42,425 nucleotides of DNA, from NCBI GenBank assembly GCA_040235565.1, contig JBECLA010000109.1:1-42425 (forward strand), in the 5' to 3' direction. Below, in pieces: positions 7,628 through 16,018 of the stretch. The DNA is from JAHEIJ01 sp040235565 (GTDB taxonomy: Bacteria > Pseudomonadota > Gammaproteobacteria > UBA6429 > Thiohalophilaceae). The position numbers and the translations under genes are program-made. Positions within the stretch are counted from its first letter, which is position 1; the number at the start of each line of letters is the position of its first letter. The notes under the pieces were generated by a model that did no database searches, was not told where the DNA came from, and was given only the letters and a program-made list of their open reading frames with translations.

Positions 7628-8704
7628 ATGCTCCGGAAACGCCTGACCACCAACTGCGACGATTTATTCCTGCCGGACTTTTGCGCCATGCGTATGGTGT
7701 TCGTGGTGGTGATCATTGCTGAACTCGCGGCCTTTGTGCTGGCGCTGGCACCGCTGGAACTTCCCCTCACCGAACGCTGGAACAATCTCGGCATGATTTC
7801 CCTGTATGTCCAGTGGTGTGCGCTGGGTAGCTGTACAGTCTTGTGCGTGGTACGTCCCTGGCTGTGCGGCATGAGTAATATCCGCGCCGGGCTGATCAGT
7901 TATGCGCTTATCCTGCTGGTAATCATGCTGATCAGCGAGCTGGCTTACTGGTTCGTCTACAAACCCGGCTACGGCGAAACCCCGACCTGGCACTGGCATT
8001 TTTTGCTCCGCAACCTGGTTATCGGCGCATTGATCAGTGGGCCCATCCTGCGCTACTTCTATGTCCAGAACCAGTGGCGCCGAAACGTCCAGGCGGAAAG
8101 CGAGGCACGCCTGCAGGCCCTGCAGTCACGGATCCGGCCTCACTTTCTGTTCAACAGCATGAACACCATTGCCAGCCTGATTCCGGCCGAACCGCAACAG
8201 GCGGAAGACGCGGTGGAGAACCTGGCGGATTTGTTTCGCGCCTCACTGAGCGATGCCCGCGATCGGATCCCCCTCGGTGAGGAACTGGATCTGTGTCAGC
8301 ATTATCTCGATATTGAAGCCTTGCGGTTGGGCGACCGGTTACAACAGGAGTGGCACATTGCGGCACTGCCCCAGGATGCGCTGGTCCCTCCCTTGCTGAT
8401 CCAGCCCTTGCTGGAAAATGCGATTTATCATGGTATCGAACCACTGCCGGAGGGCGGCACGATCGAAATCAATGGCGCCCTGGACAATAAACAGATCGTC
8501 ATCATCATCCGCAATCCGCTCAATCATCATTCCTCCCAAACCAATGCGCGTGGCAACCAGTTGGCGCAAGACAATATTCGCGAGCGACTTGCCGCACTGT
8601 ACGGTAAACACGGCCGCCTGCAAATTGAATCCGACGAGCAGTTTTACCAGATAACGATCCGCTTCCCCTACCAGAACGAATATGAAGATCCTGATCGTCG
8701 ATGA
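7628..8704 (+). CDS. algZ: AlgZ/FimS-type sensor histidine kinase (LytS family)
   Basis: The 358-residue protein has about four membrane segments in residues 15-145, then a His_kinase (LytS/YehU) domain. The phospho-acceptor region RIRPHFLFNSMNT places the candidate His at residue 172, and the N box is LLENAIYHGIEP. In Pseudomonas AlgZ (FimS) controls AlgR, alginate and type IV pilus-linked genes; the signal is not well defined. It overlaps algR by 23 bases, so the pair is translated together. The neighbours argH and, further on, hemC support the orthology. Target genes in this organism are unknown. Confidence 0.92.
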   Translation: MLRKRLTTNCDDLFLPDFCAMRMVFVVVIIAELAAFVLALAPLELPLTERWNNLGMISLYVQWCALGSCTVLCVVRPWLCGMSNIRAGLISYALILLVIMLISELAYWFVYKPGYGETPTWHWHFLLRNLVIGALISGPILRYFYVQNQWRRNVQAESEARLQALQSRIRPHFLFNSMNTIASLIPAEPQQAEDAVENLADLFRASLSDARDRIPLGEELDLCQHYLDIEALRLGDRLQQEWHIAALPQDALVPPLLIQPLLENAIYHGIEPLPEGGTIEINGALDNKQIVIIIRNPLNHHSSQTNARGNQLAQDNIRERLAALYGKHGRLQIESDEQFYQITIRFPYQNEYEDPDRR

Positions 8705-9416
8705 TGAGCAACTCGCCCGCACGCGACTGCGTGGCATGTTGCAACAACTCAACGGCTACGAAGTGGTTGCCGAAGCGGCTAATGGCAAACAGGCACTGGA
8801 GGCCAGCCAAACACATCAACCCGATGTGGTGTTACTTGATATTCGCATGCCGGGTATGGATGGTCTGGAAGCAGCCGAACATCTGAGCAAACTGGATACC
8901 CCGCCGGCGGTAATATTTACCACTGCCTATAATGATTACGCCCTGGCGGCGTTTAAAACACATGCCGTGGATTATTTACTCAAACCGGTACGCAAGGAAC
9001 ACTTGCAGCAGGCACTCGCTGCTGCTCATCGACTCAATCGAGCCCAGTTGCAGGCCATCAGTGAAGCCGAGGCCAGACATGCCGAACCGAGCCATATCAG
9101 TGCCCGCATTAAAGGCAATATACAGTTAATTGCGGTGGACAATATTTATTTCTTCCAGGCGGAACATAAATATGTCACAGTCGGTTACTCCGATGGCGAG
9201 GTTTTGATCGAGGATTCTCTCATTACCTTGGAGAAAAAATTTCCCCGGCGTTTCATGCGCATTCATCGCAATGCCCTGGTTGCCATTCAACATATCGCTG
9301 CGCTGGAAAAAGACCAACAAGGCCACTGCCATATCAAACTGAAGGGGTGTGACAAGCACCTCGAAATCAGCCGTCGCCATCTGCCAGCGGTGCGAAAATT
9401 TATCAAGCACCACTAG
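8682..9416 (+). CDS. algR: AlgR-type response regulator with LytTR DNA-binding domain
   Basis: The 244-residue protein has a receiver domain (residues 1-115) with the acidic pair Asp7-Asp8, phospho-acceptor Asp53 in VVLLDIRMPGMDG, the Thr of FTTAYND and the Lys of YLLKPVRKEHL. The LytTR domain follows (about 138-240: LIAVDNIYFFQAEHKYVTV, RFMRIHRNALV). Family members bind direct-repeat DNA as dimers. It starts inside the end of algZ and is its evident partner. Its stop is 58 bases before a methyltransferase gene whose start lies in an inverted repeat. Confidence 0.94.
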   Translation: MKILIVDDEQLARTRLRGMLQQLNGYEVVAEAANGKQALEASQTHQPDVVLLDIRMPGMDGLEAAEHLSKLDTPPAVIFTTAYNDYALAAFKTHAVDYLLKPVRKEHLQQALAAAHRLNRAQLQAISEAEARHAEPSHISARIKGNIQLIAVDNIYFFQAEHKYVTVGYSDGEVLIEDSLITLEKKFPRRFMRIHRNALVAIQHIAALEKDQQGHCHIKLKGCDKHLEISRRHLPAVRKFIKHH

Positions 9417-9446
9417 CCCCTGTAACGGCTCAGGATGACAATGGGG

Positions 9447-9476
9447 ATGTCGTTAATCAGCTAAAATTAACGACAT
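9447..9476. promoter_or_regulatory. 11-bp inverted repeat covering the start codon of the methyltransferase gene
   Basis: ATGTCGTTAAT and its exact complement ATTAACGACAT are separated by 8 bases (CAGCTAAA). The right arm contains the first two bases of the start codon at 9475. It could be an operator, or an RNA stem that hides the start. No T tract follows, so a terminator is unlikely. Confidence 0.6.
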
Positions 9477-10089
9477 GAATCGCAAAACACATTGGGACAA
9501 TATCTACCGCGACAAGTCGCCACTTGAAGTGAGCTGGTACCAAAAAGAACCCGCCTTATCACTGCAACTCATCGAGCATACGGGATTTTCAAGCGAGGCA
9601 GCAATTATCGATATCGGTGGGGGAGCATCATTGCTCGTCGATCGCCTCTATGCACGGGGTTTCCGGCATCTCGCGGTACTCGATATTTCAGGCATCGCCA
9701 TCAACCAGGCTAAACAACGACTCGGCCCGGTTGCGGAACACATTCAGTGGTTTGAAACCGACGTCACACGATTTGAACCGCCACATGGCTTTGATATCTG
9801 GCACGACCGCGCCGTGTTTCACTTTCTCACCAGGCGTGACGATCGGAGGCATTATGTGGCAACCCTGAGACAGAGTTTGAAACCTGCCGGCAACCTGATT
9901 CTCGCCGCCTTCGCCATCGGCGGCCCGACCCGATGTAGCGGCCTGGATATTGTGCAATATGATCACGCCAAGCTGGCACGGGAGCTGGGCGAGGGTTTCT
10001 CCCTCGCGGAACAGATATCTGAAACCCACCTGACCCCCGACAATCAGAAACAATTATTCGCCTATTTTCGTTTCATCAAAGACGATTAG
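9475..10089 (+). CDS. Class I SAM-dependent methyltransferase
   Basis: The 204-residue protein has a class I methyltransferase fold: RKTHWDNIYRDKSP and VSWYQ at the start, motif I AAIIDIGGGASLLVDRL (residues 43-59), motif II VLDISGIAI and a later HDRAVFHFLT. This subgroup is usually annotated as a generic methyltransferase, sometimes as a thiopurine or tellurite resistance (TehB)-like enzyme; substrate unknown. It is the first gene of a block lying between algR and hemC. There is no good ribosome site within 12 bases of the ATG; a GGGG lies about 30 bases upstream, at the foot of the stem that covers the start. Confidence 0.88.
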   Translation: MNRKTHWDNIYRDKSPLEVSWYQKEPALSLQLIEHTGFSSEAAIIDIGGGASLLVDRLYARGFRHLAVLDISGIAINQAKQRLGPVAEHIQWFETDVTRFEPPHGFDIWHDRAVFHFLTRRDDRRHYVATLRQSLKPAGNLILAAFAIGGPTRCSGLDIVQYDHAKLARELGEGFSLAEQISETHLTPDNQKQLFAYFRFIKDD

Positions 10090-10212
10090 GCGCCGATCCT
10101 GTGCCTGCTCCTGAGATTAAGGGTGCAAATCTTTATCAGAAAACGCTAAAATGGCGGGATTTCCCTCGTCTGGTTTTCAATTTACCTACAGGAGTCCGTC
10201 ACGCGGTTACCT

Positions 10213-11943
10213 ATGAACGTCCGTGCGCTTTTCCCTTTTTTAAACTGGTTTCGCTTAATCCACAAAGATACTCTGAAGGCCGACTTTATCGCCGGTGTGA
10301 CCGGTGCCATTATTGTCTTACCCCAGGGTGTCGCCTTTGCCACCATTGCGGGTCTCCCCCCCGAATATGGTCTGTACACCGCCATGGTGACACCGATTGT
10401 CGCCGCCTTGTTTGGCTCCTCCTATCACCTGATTTCCGGACCGACAACAGCGATTTCCATCGTGGTATTTTCCACTATCAGTCAACATGCTGAACCGGGA
10501 ACACCGGAATTTATTTCGCTGGTCCTGACACTGACTTTCCTTGCCGGAATTTATCAGCTCGCTTTCGGGCTGGCGCGACTTGGCAAACTGGTAAATTTTG
10601 TGTCGCATACAGTCGTCATCGGTTTTACCGCCGGTGCCGCAATTTTGATTGCAACCAGCCAGATGAAAACCATCCTGGATGTCCCTATCCCCAAGGGAGA
10701 ATCATTTTTTCATACCTGGGTTGATATCTTTAATGAGCTGGATCTGATTAACATTTATGCGTTGACAGTCGCACTGTGCACTTTAGTGGCGGCCATCCTG
10801 GTCAAACGTTCTTTCCCCAAAATTCCTAATCTGCTAATCGGTTTGATTGTCGGCAGCCTTGTTGCCCTTGGTTTCAGTAGCCCGGAACACGGGATCAAGC
10901 TGGTCGGTGCGATTCCGGCACATTTACCGCCTTTATCCAGCCCGGATTTCTCCTTCACGGCAATCAAGGGCCTGGCACCCCAGGCCTTCGCCGTCGCACT
11001 GCTTGGGTTAATCGAAGCCGTGTCGATCAGTCGGGCAATTGCAACCAAATCCAATCAACGAATTCATGCCAACCAGGAATTTATCGGGCAGGGCCTGTCC
11101 AATATCGTGGGCAGTTTCTTCTCAAGTTATGCCGGCTCAGGGTCCTTTACCCGCTCCGGTGTCAACTATGCTTCAGGTGCCAAAACCCCCATGTCAGCCA
11201 TCTTCGCTGCCATCCTGTTGATGATCATTATACTCCTGATTGCACCCTTAACGGCATACTTGCCAATTGCCGCCATGGGTGGCGTGATCCTGATTGTCGC
11301 CTACAACCTGGTTGATTTTCATCACATCAAGGACATCCTGAAAAACAGCCGTTCAGAGACGGCGATTCTGCTTACCACCTTTTTTGCCACCCTGTTCCTG
11401 GAACTGGAATTTGCCATCTATCTCGGCGTGTTACTGTCACTGGTTATTTTCCTCAACCGCACCTCAACCCCCGACATTGTGTCGCTGGCAATTGATACCG
11501 ATCCGCAAACCGGCAAACGTAAATTGATTAACATCCAGTCGAAACCGGTAAATCAATGCCCGCAGCTGAAAATCCTGCGCATCGATATGGCAGTCTACTT
11601 CGGTTCGCTTAACCATATTGAAAACCGGTTGCATCACTTGATCGAAAGTGAAAATGTCAAACATATTTTAATCGTCGGCACGGGCATTAATTTTATTGAT
11701 CTAAGCGGTGCAGAAATGCTGGTCTCCGTTTCCAGCCAGATGAAGAAACTGGGTGGCGGCCTGTACTTTGCTGATTTAAAATCCAGGGTCTATGAAAAAG
11801 CCGGCAAGGTGAACATGGTTGCTAAAATTGGTAATGCCAATTTCTTTGATTCTAAAAGAGAAGCAATAAAATATATCTACAAAAAACTCGATGAAGACAT
11901 CTGTGGCGGTTGTACTGCCCGGGTATTTAATGAATGTAATTAG
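10213..11943 (+). CDS. SulP-family anion transporter with STAS domain
   Basis: The 576-residue protein has the SulP layout: a short N-terminus with DFIAGVTGAIIVLPQGVAFA, about 12 to 14 membrane segments to residue 420, and a C-terminal cytoplasmic STAS domain (about 440-555) containing ILIVGTGINFIDLSGAEML. The tail ends CGGCTARVFNEC, a Cys-rich end I recall from other bacterial members. SulP proteins move sulfate, bicarbonate or other anions, often with Na+ or H+. In a sulfur oxidiser sulfate export or import, or bicarbonate uptake for carbon fixation, are all possible. A candidate -10 (TAAAAT, 10147-10152) with a weak -35 lies upstream. AGGAG is 18 bases before the ATG, farther than usual. 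Confidence 0.92.
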   Translation: MNVRALFPFLNWFRLIHKDTLKADFIAGVTGAIIVLPQGVAFATIAGLPPEYGLYTAMVTPIVAALFGSSYHLISGPTTAISIVVFSTISQHAEPGTPEFISLVLTLTFLAGIYQLAFGLARLGKLVNFVSHTVVIGFTAGAAILIATSQMKTILDVPIPKGESFFHTWVDIFNELDLINIYALTVALCTLVAAILVKRSFPKIPNLLIGLIVGSLVALGFSSPEHGIKLVGAIPAHLPPLSSPDFSFTAIKGLAPQAFAVALLGLIEAVSISRAIATKSNQRIHANQEFIGQGLSNIVGSFFSSYAGSGSFTRSGVNYASGAKTPMSAIFAAILLMIIILLIAPLTAYLPIAAMGGVILIVAYNLVDFHHIKDILKNSRSETAILLTTFFATLFLELEFAIYLGVLLSLVIFLNRTSTPDIVSLAIDTDPQTGKRKLINIQSKPVNQCPQLKILRIDMAVYFGSLNHIENRLHHLIESENVKHILIVGTGINFIDLSGAEMLVSVSSQMKKLGGGLYFADLKSRVYEKAGKVNMVAKIGNANFFDSKREAIKYIYKKLDEDICGGCTARVFNECN

Positions 11944-11977
11944 GCAAGCATATACCAGTATTTTGGCTATGAGAAAA

Positions 11978-12006
11978 CCCGGCCAGAATGATACGCCAGG
12001 GCCGGG
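11978..12006 (+). other. Hairpin between the SulP gene and the CopZ-like gene
   Basis: CCCGGCC and GGCCGGG form a 7-bp stem around a 15-base loop in the 82-base gap, ending about 20 bases before the next start. It has no T tract. It may moderate read-through or translation of the next gene. Confidence 0.35.
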
Positions 12007-12025
12007 CGAGTCACGGAATTAAACC

Positions 12026-12448
12026 ATGACACACTGTTGCAGCAACAATAACAATGCCGCTAAAGCCATCTGCCCTGTTAATGGTCAACCCTATGCCCGG
12101 GTAAGCCGACGCACCGTGATGCACCAGATCAGCCAACCCTGGCAGCGCGATCTGACAGCAGCGCACTATTATTTCTGTGATGATCCGGATTGTGATGTGG
12201 TGTATTTCGGCACTGACGCCCAGGTCATTCTGAGAACCGAACTGCGACAAGATGTCGGCCAGAAATCCACCCTGCCTGACAGAGCTGTTTGTTATTGTTT
12301 CGAGATCCTGTTAACCGATCTGCAAACCACACAAAACCTGGTCAGATTAAAAAAGTTTGTGACCGAGCAAACCAGAAACGCCACTTGCGATTGCGAAACA
12401 CGCAACCCGTCTGGCAAATGCTGTCTGCAGAATTTTCCCAAACAGTAA
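12026..12448 (+). CDS. CopZ N-terminal-type Fe-S/zinc protein
   Basis: The 140-residue Cys-rich protein resembles the N-terminal domain of Archaeoglobus CopZ, which holds a [2Fe-2S] cluster and a zinc ion. Matching segments are YYFCDDPDCDVVYF, CYCFEI and CDCETRNPSGKCCL. The heavy-metal-associated (HMA) copper domain that follows in CopZ is absent, so this is a single-domain form. It has no signal peptide or membrane segment. In the archaeal protein the Fe-S domain is thought to reduce Cu(II) for transport; whether that applies here is unknown. No copper ATPase or mercury genes are in view. It lies downstream of the SulP gene and converges on a thioredoxin-like gene. Confidence 0.8.
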   Translation: MTHCCSNNNNAAKAICPVNGQPYARVSRRTVMHQISQPWQRDLTAAHYYFCDDPDCDVVYFGTDAQVILRTELRQDVGQKSTLPDRAVCYCFEILLTDLQTTQNLVRLKKFVTEQTRNATCDCETRNPSGKCCLQNFPKQ

Positions 12449-12475
12449 GGGATGGCTGATACACAGACAGGGCAT

Positions 12476-12991
12476 TCAGTCAGCAGGACGCAGAGCAAGA
12501 CTGCGCACGCGTTGCAGTGACTGATCGATTGCCTCATCCAGGAATCCGCCGTAAAAATCCCGCGTGGTGATCCCGATCAGGCGTTTTGCTATTTCCCTGC
12601 CTCGATGATCAAGAAAGACCACCGTCGGTGCGAAGCTGGCCCGGTAACGGTGTGCCAGAGCCCCGGCACTGATCATCGCCCCGTTAAAATCCCGCAACCG
12701 GGTATAACTATCGGAATGAATTTCCAAGATGATGACCCGATCCGTATAGTCACCGCTACGCAGCATGGGCTTGAGAAACTCCTCGCGTACGATATCACAA
12801 TAGGGACAGCCCTCGCGGGAGAACATGATCAAAACAGGGAGTTGGCGCCGCTGCGCTTCCTGTCCCACTGCCTGCAGATCCGCCGGTTCACGGACTTTTA
12901 CATAGGGCAAGGCTTCCGCCTGCACCCCCGTCGCTGACATCAGGAGCAGCCCCACGCAGAAGAGCAAAGTCCGGTATTCAGGTATAAGCAT
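12476..12991 (-). CDS. Secreted thioredoxin-like protein
   Basis: The 171-residue protein begins with a signal peptide (residues 1-25, LLMSATGVQA|EAL) and continues as a thioredoxin fold with the active-site motif CPYC in FSREGCPYCDIVREEF, then the cis-Pro region SFAPTVVFLDHRG. It should be a periplasmic thiol-disulfide protein, of the same broad type as SoxW-like thioredoxins. A link to the Sox system is possible because soxZ is 12 kb away, but it is not shown. It is convergent with the CopZ-like gene and divergent from hemC. Confidence 0.85.
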   Translation of the reverse strand: MLIPEYRTLLFCVGLLLMSATGVQAEALPYVKVREPADLQAVGQEAQRRQLPVLIMFSREGCPYCDIVREEFLKPMLRSGDYTDRVIILEIHSDSYTRLRDFNGAMISAGALAHRYRASFAPTVVFLDHRGREIAKRLIGITTRDFYGGFLDEAIDQSLQRVRSLALRPAD

Positions 12992-13087
12992 GAGTATCAG
13001 TTCAGTCTACGAATTCGTGTATCATACCTTTATAAACCTGCATAATCCGTAAAAGTTCATCTGACTACGCCTGGCCGGAATCAATAC

Positions 13088-14014
13088 ATGACTGACACCC
13101 TGCGCATTGCCACCCGTAAAAGCCAGCTTGCCTTGTGGCAGGCGGAGTATGTTCGTGACATCCTGTTGCAATACCACCCGGATCTCACGGTGGAACTGGT
13201 CAAGATGACCACCGAGGGTGACAAGATTCTCGACACCCCACTCGCCAAGGTGGGCGGCAAGGGCCTGTTCGTCAAAGAACTGGAAACCGGCCTGTTGAAC
13301 GGAGATGCCGATATCGCTGTGCACTCCATGAAGGATGTACCCGTGGAATTACCGGACGGCCTGCACCTGGCGGTGATTTGTCCGCGCGAGGACCCCCGCG
13401 ACGCCTTTGTCTCCAATACCTATACCAGCTTTGATTCCCTGCCCAAAGGCGCCCGCCTTGGCACCTCCAGTTTGCGGCGGCAGTGCCAGCTCGCGGCCCA
13501 GCGTCCGGATCTCAATATCATTGATCTCCGCGGCAATGTGAATACCCGGCTGCAAAAGCTGGATGCCGGTGACTATGACGCCATTATTCTGGCCGCCGCC
13601 GGATTGAAGCGCCTGGGGCTCGAAGACCGCATCACCGAGACCCTGCCCCCCGAAATCAGCCTGCCTGCCATTGGTCAGGGCGCCGTCGGAATCGAATGCC
13701 GGCAGGACGATGAGTGGGTAAACGAGCTGCTGGCGCCATTGAATGACCGCGATACCGCCATCCGGGTCCGTGCCGAACGAGCCCTGAACCATCGCCTGCA
13801 GGGTGGCTGTCAGGTACCGATTGCCGGCTATGCCGAGCTCGCCCATGGCGTCATTTTGCTCCGCGGCCTGGTGGGCACCGTGGATGGCAGCAAGATCATT
13901 CATGGCGAGATCGCCGGCCAACCCGAAGATGCCGAATACCTGGGGCGGGTGCTGGCCGAAGACCTGCTGGCCCGCGGGGCGGACGAGATCCTGGATAACC
14001 TGTATGCCCAATGA
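13088..14014 (+). CDS. hemC: Porphobilinogen deaminase (hydroxymethylbilane synthase)
   Basis: The 308-residue enzyme joins four porphobilinogen units into hydroxymethylbilane. Visible marks are RIATRKSQLALWQAEYV, HSMKDVP, GTSSLRRQCQL, IDLRGNVNTRLQKLD and GGCQVPIAGYAEL; Cys241 in the last is the expected attachment site of the dipyrromethane cofactor. It is the first gene of the hemCDXY operon and overlaps hemD by 11 bases. Upstream lies the 96-base divergent region with the thioredoxin-like gene; no convincing promoter was seen, although a TATAAA at 13031 could be a -10. Confidence 0.97.
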   Translation: MTDTLRIATRKSQLALWQAEYVRDILLQYHPDLTVELVKMTTEGDKILDTPLAKVGGKGLFVKELETGLLNGDADIAVHSMKDVPVELPDGLHLAVICPREDPRDAFVSNTYTSFDSLPKGARLGTSSLRRQCQLAAQRPDLNIIDLRGNVNTRLQKLDAGDYDAIILAAAGLKRLGLEDRITETLPPEISLPAIGQGAVGIECRQDDEWVNELLAPLNDRDTAIRVRAERALNHRLQGGCQVPIAGYAELAHGVILLRGLVGTVDGSKIIHGEIAGQPEDAEYLGRVLAEDLLARGADEILDNLYAQ

Positions 14015-14780
14015 GCTGCCAGACCTGCGCGTCATGATCACCCGCCCGCAGCATCAGGCAAAACCCCTGCTAGCCCAACTTGAGAAAACCGGCGCCAAAC
14101 CCTGGCTGTTCCCGTTACTGGACATCGTCCCGTTGACATCACCGGAACTGGAGCGCCACCTCGATCGGCTTGCACTCTACGATATGGCCATCTTCATCAG
14201 TCCCAATGCCGTGAAATACGGGATCGACGCGGTAACGAAACACCAGCCCTGGCCAAAATCACTCTCGCTGGCGACAATCGGTACCGGTAGTGCCCACGAG
14301 CTGGAACTTCGCCTGCAGCGCCGACCTGATATTGTCCCGGCAAGGGGCAATGACAGCGAGGCCTTGCTGGCGGAACCCGCCATGCAGATGATAGAGAACA
14401 AACGCATTCTGATTTTTCGTGGCCAGGGTGGACGTGAACAGCTGGCCACAACCCTGCGGGCACGCGGTGCCGAGGTTGATTATGCCGAGGTCTATCAACG
14501 TCGACGACCGGAGGCGGACCCCGGCCCCCTGAATACCGCGGTGCGCAACAAGGCAATTGATGTGATCGTCATTACCAGCAACGAGGCACTGGATAACCTG
14601 TTGGCCATGATGGCGCCAGCCAACCTGGACACGTTACGTCAGATACAACTCCTGGTTATCCATCCCCGTCAGGCGGAGCACGCGCGCCGACTTGGCTTCC
14701 ATCACGAACCCCTAGTTGCCAAGGACGGCAGTGTTGACGCTATCATTAAGGCATTGAACAGCCTGAGAGAAATGGCATGA
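14004..14780 (+). CDS. hemD: Uroporphyrinogen-III synthase
   Basis: The 258-residue protein is HemD, which closes hydroxymethylbilane with inversion of ring D. Family marks are the N-terminal RVMITRPQHQAKPLLAQL, FPLLDIVPL, IFISPNAVKYGID and a late VIVITSNEALDNLL. The family is poorly conserved, so context matters: it overlaps hemC by 11 bases and hemX by ATGA. The start is set at the ATG at 14004; an internal ATG at 14034 is possible but would trim the first beta-strand. Confidence 0.92.
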   Translation: MPNELPDLRVMITRPQHQAKPLLAQLEKTGAKPWLFPLLDIVPLTSPELERHLDRLALYDMAIFISPNAVKYGIDAVTKHQPWPKSLSLATIGTGSAHELELRLQRRPDIVPARGNDSEALLAEPAMQMIENKRILIFRGQGGREQLATTLRARGAEVDYAEVYQRRRPEADPGPLNTAVRNKAIDVIVITSNEALDNLLAMMAPANLDTLRQIQLLVIHPRQAEHARRLGFHHEPLVAKDGSVDAIIKALNSLREMA

Positions 14781-16018
14781 CAGACGATACCAAGTCCGAC
14801 AACAGCAAACCGACTGAACCTGCGAAAAAGCCTGACAGCAAGCAGTCCGCGCAGCCTGAGAAAGAGGCCAAAACCGAAATCAAGGTGGAAGCCAAAGCCG
14901 GGAAAGAAAAACCCGGCAAGCAACATCGCCCGACCAAAGTCGCTGCCGGCGGCAGTCATTTGGCCAAACTGGCGCTATTGAGCTCGCTGATCATTGCCGG
15001 CGGGATCTTTTACCTCTGGCGCGAACACACCGATGCCTTGCACAGCCAACAGCGGCAACTCAGCCAGTTACAAACCCGGATCCAGGACCAAGCCGAGTCG
15101 CAACAGCAGCTCGATCAGGCCGTTAAAGCAGAACTCGGCAAGCTTTATGAACGGCAGCAGACCCTGAAAGACGCCGTCACCGAGCTTCTCAAAACCAACC
15201 GCCACCTGCGCCATGAATGGCTGGTGGCCGAAGCAGAGTACCTGGTCAACCTGGCCGGCCACCGCCTGATTCTGGCCCGGGATGCCAGCACCGCTCTTAC
15301 TGCACTCGTGGCAGCCGACGACCGCCTGCGCGAAGCCGGTGATCCATCACTGATCGTGTTACGCAAGGCCCTGGCCGAAGACATCAATGCCCTGGAAGCC
15401 GTCAGCCTGCCGGATACCGCCGGGCTGTCACTCAAGCTGAGCACGATGATCCAGGACGTGGATGAGCTGCCACTCCTGACGCCGGAACCGGAGAGCGCCG
15501 CCAGACAACCCGTCAGCCCGACCCAACCCGGTATTGAAAACTGGCGCGAACTGCCCGCCGCCATGTGGGAAGACATGAAAAAGCTGGTGATCATTCGCGA
15601 TCACCAGGGCCCGATCAAACCGCTGCTTTCTCCCGAGCAACATTTCTTCCTCAGCCAGAATCTCAAGCTGCAACTCGAGCAGGCCCGCCTGGCGTTACTG
15701 AATGGTGAAAACGCGATCTATCACGAACGACTGGACTCCGTGCAAACCTGGCTTAACAACTGGTTCGATCTCGAAAACAATCGCACGGTACATATGCTGG
15801 ACCGCATCAAGCAACTGCAGGCTATTAATGTACAACCCGCGTTACCGGAACTGACTCGAAGCTACCAGGCCTTTCAGGCCTATCACGCCAAACAGGATGC
15901 GACAGACGCCGTCGAAGCAGCACCGGCTGAAACGGAACCTGAAACCCCACCGCCCCCTGAAACGGCACCGGAAGAAAACGGCCTGCCAGCCCCGGCCAAG
16001 CCCCAGGTACCGCTATGA
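14777..16018 (+). CDS. hemX: HemX-like membrane protein
   Basis: The 413-residue protein is the HemX family member encoded after hemD in gammaproteobacteria. It has a Lys/Glu/Pro-rich N-terminal tail (residues 1-50), one membrane segment (about 56-76, ALLSSLIIAGGIFYLW), a coiled-coil stretch rich in Gln (85-140), a helical domain (EWLVAEAEYLVNLAGHRL) and a Pro/Glu-rich end. Older annotation as uroporphyrinogen-III methyltransferase lacks support, since no SAM-binding motif is visible. It probably works with HemY at the inner membrane in haem synthesis, though its role is not settled. It overlaps hemD and hemY by 4 bases each. Confidence 0.92.
   Translation: MTDDTKSDNSKPTEPAKKPDSKQSAQPEKEAKTEIKVEAKAGKEKPGKQHRPTKVAAGGSHLAKLALLSSLIIAGGIFYLWREHTDALHSQQRQLSQLQTRIQDQAESQQQLDQAVKAELGKLYERQQTLKDAVTELLKTNRHLRHEWLVAEAEYLVNLAGHRLILARDASTALTALVAADDRLREAGDPSLIVLRKALAEDINALEAVSLPDTAGLSLKLSTMIQDVDELPLLTPEPESAARQPVSPTQPGIENWRELPAAMWEDMKKLVIIRDHQGPIKPLLSPEQHFFLSQNLKLQLEQARLALLNGENAIYHERLDSVQTWLNNWFDLENNRTVHMLDRIKQLQAINVQPALPELTRSYQAFQAYHAKQDATDAVEAAPAETEPETPPPPETAPEENGLPAPAKPQVPL

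Noticed and set aside
10101..10493. 130-codon frame overlapping the start of the SulP gene
   Set aside because: It is out of frame with the clear SulP coding region and has no family resemblance.
11890..11943. Cys-rich tail of the SulP protein as a new metal site
   Set aside because: I recall similar C-terminal ends in other bacterial SulP proteins, so it is a family trait and not special to this locus.
14777..16018. HemX as a uroporphyrinogen-III methyltransferase
   Set aside because: No SAM-binding motif is visible; the protein is a membrane-anchored helical protein. The old name is a carry-over annotation.
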